Origin: Panonychus citri
Lineage: Eukaryota > Arthropoda > Arachnida > Trombidiformes > Tetranychidae
Assembly (NCBI RefSeq): GCF_014898815.1
Contig: NW_026515499.1
Location: 62,001-126,000 of the forward strand
Reading direction: 5' to 3'
DNA length: 64,000 nt
This document shows, one piece after another, positions 58,624 to 64,000 of this stretch. A model generated the notes under the pieces. That model worked only from the letters and a program-made list of their open reading frames with translations. It was not told the DNA's origin and ran no database searches. The position numbers and the translations under genes are program-made. The stretch's first letter is position 1, and each line of letters starts with the position of its first letter.

Positions 58624-61428
58624 TCAAAGGAAGGGGAAAAGTGAAGCGTAAGGGGAACTGGCTGAGCCCATCATTCCCGATCCGCCGCCTAAGCCGTTAC
58701 CAGCACCATAACCACCGTAGCCACTGTAGGCATCAGCGCCTGGTCCTCCACCGTAGCCGGACATGGCAGCCATTGAGTAAGGATCCATACCGAAGCCACC
58801 ATAAGGTGATCCGTACATACCACCGGCTTGGTTGGCTCCAGGAACACCGGCTCCAGGACCATGGTTTATGGCGGTTTGTGTGACACCATTGATGTTACCC
58901 TGATTAGCCATTTGCCCACCAGCGGCTCCAAAGTAAGGGTTAACTGGATAGTTCATTTGATTCATTTGATTCATTTGGCTCATTTGATTAACGGGATAAT
59001 TTACTTGACCAGCTTGAGGTAAACCATGAGCTTGACTGAAGCCATAGTTGAAGATTCCTCCAGGTAGTGTATTCAATTGACCGGAAGTGGGTGAAGAGGT
59101 TGTTGCCTCAGCGTTTGATTTATTATCCTCTTTGGCTTCGGGTTTGGTTGATGAAGCGGCGGTGGTTGGTGAGATTGATCCTTGATTGGGTGAAATGTTT
59201 TGAGTGAATCCTTGACCAGGTCCAAAGAAACCACCGGCTGATCCTCCATATTGACCAACAGGGTAACCAACTTGTTGCTGTTGTTGCTGTTGTTGTTGTT
59301 GTTGTTGATTTGGACCATAGTATTGACCAAGGCCTCCGGCTTGACCAGCCCCTCCAAAGGGTAAAAGTCCAGGGCCACCAGCGCCCTGATTATAAGCCGC
59401 AGCGGCGGGTGAACCAGCGCCATACATTTGAGCTAAAGCGTTAACTTGTTGAGGATAAGCCGAGTAACCTTGTTGATGGTAAACATTGATATTTGGTGAT
59501 CCAGGATTCTAATTGTCAAACAAATCAAAACAATTAAAACCAAACAATTAGTAAACCAAAAAAATCAAAAGTCTAATTGATTAAATAATCAAAAATCTTA
59601 ACTAATTACTTACTTGATAATAATTGTATGGATCAAGATTGTGATTCTTTAAGTTTTGATCGTGGCCTGGATCCTGTGATTAACAAGTAATTAAGAATTA
59701 AAATTAATTGTTATCAAAATTAAAATGCATGTACAACAATTTAGATTAGAATTAAAAAAAAATTTTTCTCTTCAAGCTTGACAATTATAATGACGATTAA
59801 CAATTAATTGTGACTCGTTGTGCCCAACTAATTGCTTGACGTTGACCAGTTAAAATTAAATCATTACCAATGCGAAAAATTTAATCAGCTTGTTAATCAT
59901 GATTAAAAATTTACTCAATTGTGATAACAATTAACAACTTCAAAGAAGTGACCTGAAAGTGAAATGAAACGATTTCTCTGATTGTATATTAATTGTTACA
60001 ATCAACAAGTTAATCAAATTGTGGGTGGTAATTGATATTTAAGGCCTGAAGGGATTGAGGGTGATTTAAGTTAATCAAGAGGTAATTATTGTTATCATTT
60101 AATTGTTATAATAAACAAAGGCACACCCACCTAATTAATTATATTTAACATGATTAACACAATTGTTAAACCCGGTGACCTGAAAATTGTTATGATCAAG
60201 ATTATGATTAACTTTGATTTGGTGATGATCATGGTTGGATTGTTGAAACAATTTACTATTGATTGTTTATCATCCGGTAATTGTTAACTAATAATAATAT
60301 GCATCACTAATGTTAATTGTTTGTGTGTTGAACAATTTAATTACAATCTAAAAACAAATCATCTTTCTCAAGCGTTAATTGTTAATACACCAATTGAATC
60401 ATGTTGATGATCAAGTTCAACAATTTATCAATCAAACTAATTGCTACTTATATTATTATATGTTTTTTGTTAATTGTTTTAAACTTTGGTACATTTGATT
60501 ATCTAATATTAGCTTAACAATTTAAGGGACACAATTTAACATTAATTGTGATCAATATTAGATAATGATCAACCTGATTTACCAATATGAATGTTAATTG
60601 TGTATTCAAATCAAATTGATTTACCTGATTGATTGATTTTTAAGACAATTGAAATTAAAGTTTACAATTTGATTGACTATTAAATTTCAATTGTTTCTTT
60701 GTTTCCTGATTAGATTTGATTTTATAGTAACAGTAATTAATAATAATCATTGAAAGTTAATTTGATTAATATGATTTAATTAACAGGTCATACGGAAAAG
60801 ACAATTATCCTTTAGATTCAATGGTGTTTAGATTATAAGTTTAAAAGACAATTAAAGGTCACACAATTAAGGTAATAATTGAAATTGATTAATTCTAATC
60901 AGAGAAAATTAAAAACAATCAAATGAAATTAAATATAATTAATATAATACTTTATATATATCAAATTGGAAATGGGATCAATTGAGACAATTGAATTTGG
61001 TCAATTGTCTCATCAGAATTTTTTAATTTCTCTCAATCAAATCAACTTGAATCTGTTAATTGTAATTGTGTGAAAGGTTAACAATTAACTTACCTTAGTA
61101 GCTTTGTTTTCACTTCCTGATTGAGTTAAACTCTGGTGATTAACATTGCTGATTGAATAAGAGAAACCATTTTATCGGTATTGAAATCTAATTGAGTTTT
61201 ACCATCGGGTCCAAGTTTCTGGGTATAAGACGGGGACAAGGTGCCAAGGCCGATTGAAAATTTGGGCTGATCGTCCCGTTTAACCTGTTTAGCATAAGCG
61301 GACGGAGCTGAGGCCAAATCTTTGTCGACATCCTTATGAGATGAATATGAGCCCGCAGAGGAAACCAAAGAAACCGACAAAAGTGTGACACTTAAACACA
61401 ACAAGTAATTCCTAGTAATTGTCATCAT
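58624..61428 (-). CDS. Secreted Gly/Gln/Tyr/Asn-rich protein, silk- or glue-like composition
   Basis: The proposed exons are 61428-61168, 61132-61094, 59673-59614 and 59508-58624, all joined in phase 0, giving about 414 residues. A signal peptide (NYLLCLSVTLLSVSLVSSAG) is followed by a short charged region with a KR site. The remainder is low-complexity: poly-Gln (about 12), NQM repeats (MSQMNQMNQMNYP), GGYGGYGAGNGLGGG and Pro/Tyr-rich motifs. The first intron would be only 35 nt (GTTTCT...CACCAG). Without it the first frame ends in a TAA at 61126, giving a 100-residue product. The last exon is certain to be coding by composition and frame. Extracellular structural function is inferred from composition only. 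Confidence 0.65.
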
Positions 61429-62137
61429 GATGATTGATTAAATATCGATTGATTATCGTAGCACTTGGCAGAATTATCGAGTTGGAACTATTTGATTTCT
61501 CAACTTTCGAAAAGTTTAAAAGGAAAAACAAATATTCGATAGAACCGATTGATGGTCAAGACACTTTTGGAATGAAAAAGTTTACTGGTATTCGTATTGT
61601 TAACAATCAACCAAATGATTAAGAGACGAAATTGAAAGGCTTATATTTTTGACTAATTTTCCCCAATCAGTGACAATTTATCCTCTAAATCAGGCGGAGT
61701 CCAATTCCAGTTTGTTTAATTGTGATCAGTATCATATTGTCAACCTTAAAATCTTATCCCACCTCCTCTTTCAGCTTAATCTTAGTTAATCCTAAACCTT
61801 ACCCACCTCTTAACAATCAACAGAAAATTAAGTGTAACTGTTAATTGTCATGAAACCGTAACGTTGCATGAATATTATTTAACAGTATTGCAATGAAATA
61901 AGTAAACAATTTTAATTGCAAATGATTAAAATCTCATCTTTACAAACATTAACATCAACCAGCCAACTTTGTCATTACTAATTAACACTCTCAATTAATT
62001 AATTGTTGACCCTTTAAGCTGAGCCAAGAGAAACAAATCGACAGTCAATTAACAATGATATCGATATTTTTAGATTATTATCTTAATTTTGTTTCTCTCT
62101 CAACGAACTGGACATTACATCGTTCACGATTATTGAC

Positions 62138-62185
<48 letters not shown>

Positions 62186-63485
62186 CTTTCTTTTCGTTGA
62201 AATGTTCAAATAGCAAATCGAGATCAGTGAACATCAAGACAATTAACAATCTACTCTCCATCATCATTACCAACTAATTGTTGTTTCTCCAATGATCAAG
62301 CCCTTTAATCACAAACTGCCCAAATCACCTTCTTCTTTATTCATATTATGACAATTACAAATCTAAATTACAATTAACCACAATATTAACATTAATTAAA
62401 CTCATTTCTTGATTACTCTCATTAGATACACACACAAATGTACTAAAACAATAACGGTAAACGCCCGACATCAATTGCTAATTGCTGATTGTTCAATTCA
62501 ATTTGGTTAAATATTTTCACTTTCATGAGATTTGCTTTAAATCAACAACAGTTAATTACTGCCCCATGTTATTAATCATTTCCTCCTAACTGGACGGTAA
62601 GATGGTCACAAGATTAGGCAGCACAATTAGAGCTGCAAATTGATATAACAACAATCAATAAATTATTGTACATGATTAACATAACAAGGAAATGTAAATG
62701 GAAACAATCAAATATTAAATTGTTTACATTCAGAGAAGGTAAAATCTAATTGTTTGCCTTTGACGCGCAGTTTTAAGTTTTAATCATTTTTCACGGAGAT
62801 TTGATTATCGGGTGAGTACCCAGTCAATTAAAATTGTTGGTCATTAACTTAATTGTTCACTTTGTGATTGAGTGATTAACACAATCACCAATGAAGAGGT
62901 TTGAATGTTTACATTTGTCAATTCATCATCAGTTACACTTTCAGTTTGTCGCCATTAGTTGAAAAATTGATCCGATCATTATGATCAACAGACTACACAA
63001 TTAGAAAAACTATTTGATATTAAAGTTAAATTGTCTACTACAATTAAGGTAACAATCGATGAAAGAGAAAATGGATTACATTTGATTTTAAGATTAAATT
63101 AACATTCTAAGTTCATTTAGATAATTGGTACCAAAAGAGTTGTTGAGATTAACACGTTGAGAGATAATTAGTAAATTATTCAACAATCGTCTAATCTTGA
63201 AGGAAGGTCAAAATTTGATTGTCAACATTGTCTCCCATTGTTGTACCAATTGATTGGATAGAAAGATAATTAAGGTGTAAAAGTGAGTCAAATAACCGAG
63301 ATAGTAATCAATATGAAGCTAATCCAGAAAAACAAATGGAAAGTTGATTTATCCCTGATTATCATTTGGATGTTAATTACTTGAGTGGCTTTGATAATCA
63401 CCAATTGTAATCAAGTTGAAAAAAAAGGTGATTGTTATGTATGAATCGTTGATTGTGATTAATTTTATTTCAACATATTTTTCGA
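61429..63485. repeat. Intergenic region with a CT microsatellite
   Basis: A perfect (CT)n run lies at 62144-62182. The rest is AT-rich with ACAATTAA words and no supported gene; the 62-codon frame at 61434-61622 has no further support. Confidence 0.6.
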
Positions 63486-64000
63486 TCAAAACAAAGGTTC
63501 AGGGAATTCGAATTTAACCTCTTTACCAGTGAGCTTCTTGTAAATAGCAGCAAATGTATCGGTCTAAGTGGGAGAGAAAAGTGAGAAAAATGATTAGAAA
63601 TTGAATCGATTTTAAAAAGAGTCAATGATGGAAAGGTAAAAGTGTCAATAAGAAAATTGAATAAGACTTACTTTGTGCTCTATATTGGTTTGATAAGATT
63701 TGTCTAAATGAATTTTGAATAAGCGTCTTCCATCAAGACAAATTCGAGTCCTTTTACCAACTATTTCAGCAGGGTAGACAATATCTCCAAGAATAGCGTC
63801 GTGGACAGCAGTTAGAGTTCGGCTGTGAAGGTAATGGAGAAAAAAAACGATACGTGGAAAATTAATATTGGAAAAAAAAGAAACATAGATTGATAGAGGA
63901 AACAGGTTGTTAAGAAATTAGAGTAAAAGAAGCCATACCTTCTAGGTCTCTTTTGCTTGGACTTGGACCTCACTTTTCTTGTTGGTTTTGGTAAAATGGT
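63486..64000 (-). CDS. RPS7: 40S ribosomal protein S7 (eS7), 5' end off the window
   Basis: Three exons are seen: 64000-63939 (partial), 63822-63672 and 63563-63486. The sequence TILPKPTRKVRSKSKQKRPR, then RTLTAVHDAILGDIVYPAEI, VGKRTRICLDGRRLFKIHLD, NIEHK, and TDTFAAIYKKLTGKEVKFEF with final PEPLF is the C-terminal ~115 residues of eS7. Splice phases are consistent (AG|C, then phase 0). The protein is a component of the small ribosomal subunit. The N-terminal third lies to the right of the window. The introns are ~108-116 nt. Confidence 0.97.

Noticed and set aside
61434..61622. 62-codon plus-strand frame
   Set aside because: Lies in the presumed promoter of the minus-strand secreted-protein gene and has no support.

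Overview
The window is AT-rich eukaryotic nuclear DNA from an arthropod. The evidence is a Spätzle cytokine gene, an AMPA-type glutamate receptor, short GTAAG/GTGAG...TAG introns in housekeeping genes, and a Maverick/Polinton DNA transposon. A mite such as a spider mite would fit the compact, intron-poor housekeeping genes and the secreted lineage-specific proteins, but that placement is inference. Gene models were built by hand from reading frames plus splice signals.

Layout. (1) 1-4.4 kb: right part of a decaying Maverick/Polinton, with a capsid-tail/adenain-like protease ORF and a frameshifted protein-primed DNA polymerase B. (2) 4.4-10.9 kb: a minus-strand cluster of small spliced genes I do not recognise. 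Two are clear paralogues whose first exon is only the ATG. Two others share a CGxCF...H...C zinc-finger-like motif, and one of these carries an 11-copy, 156-bp satellite array filling its third intron. (3) 10.9-18.4 kb: the first four exons of an AMPA-type receptor (minus strand) in long introns; the rest of the gene is not visible. (4) 20.1-26.3 kb: a three-exon Spätzle gene. (5) 28.1-33.5 kb: two genes starting with the same promoter and first exon. The right one is complete holocytochrome c-type synthase (HCCS). The left one is a chimera of the HCCS first exon and a Hairy/E(spl)-like bHLH exon. TFB1M and SAR1 lie between them. (6) 34.4-39.4 kb: LAMTOR1, a possible decayed gene, a lipocalin, and a spliced Tc1/mariner-type transposase that lacks its first catalytic Asp. 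(7) 40.3-51.3 kb: CPSF1 (CPSF160), METTL1, DCAF7, ATG10 and PHPT1. (8) 55.6-61.4 kb: three secreted proteins (one Cys-rich, one Gly-rich, one Gly/Gln/Tyr-rich). (9) 63.5-64.0 kb: 3' part of ribosomal protein S7.

The conserved genes are unrelated housekeeping functions: mRNA 3'-end processing, tRNA and mitochondrial rRNA methylation, COPII transport, lysosomal mTORC1 anchoring, autophagy conjugation and cytochrome c maturation. Close head-to-head pairs (SAR1/HCCS and METTL1/DCAF7) probably share promoters. The most novel material is the HCCS-bHLH chimera with loss of both Cys-Pro heme motifs, the satellite-in-intron gene with its small-protein cluster, the catalytically altered transposase gene, and an abrupt change in the short-word content of non-coding DNA along the window.
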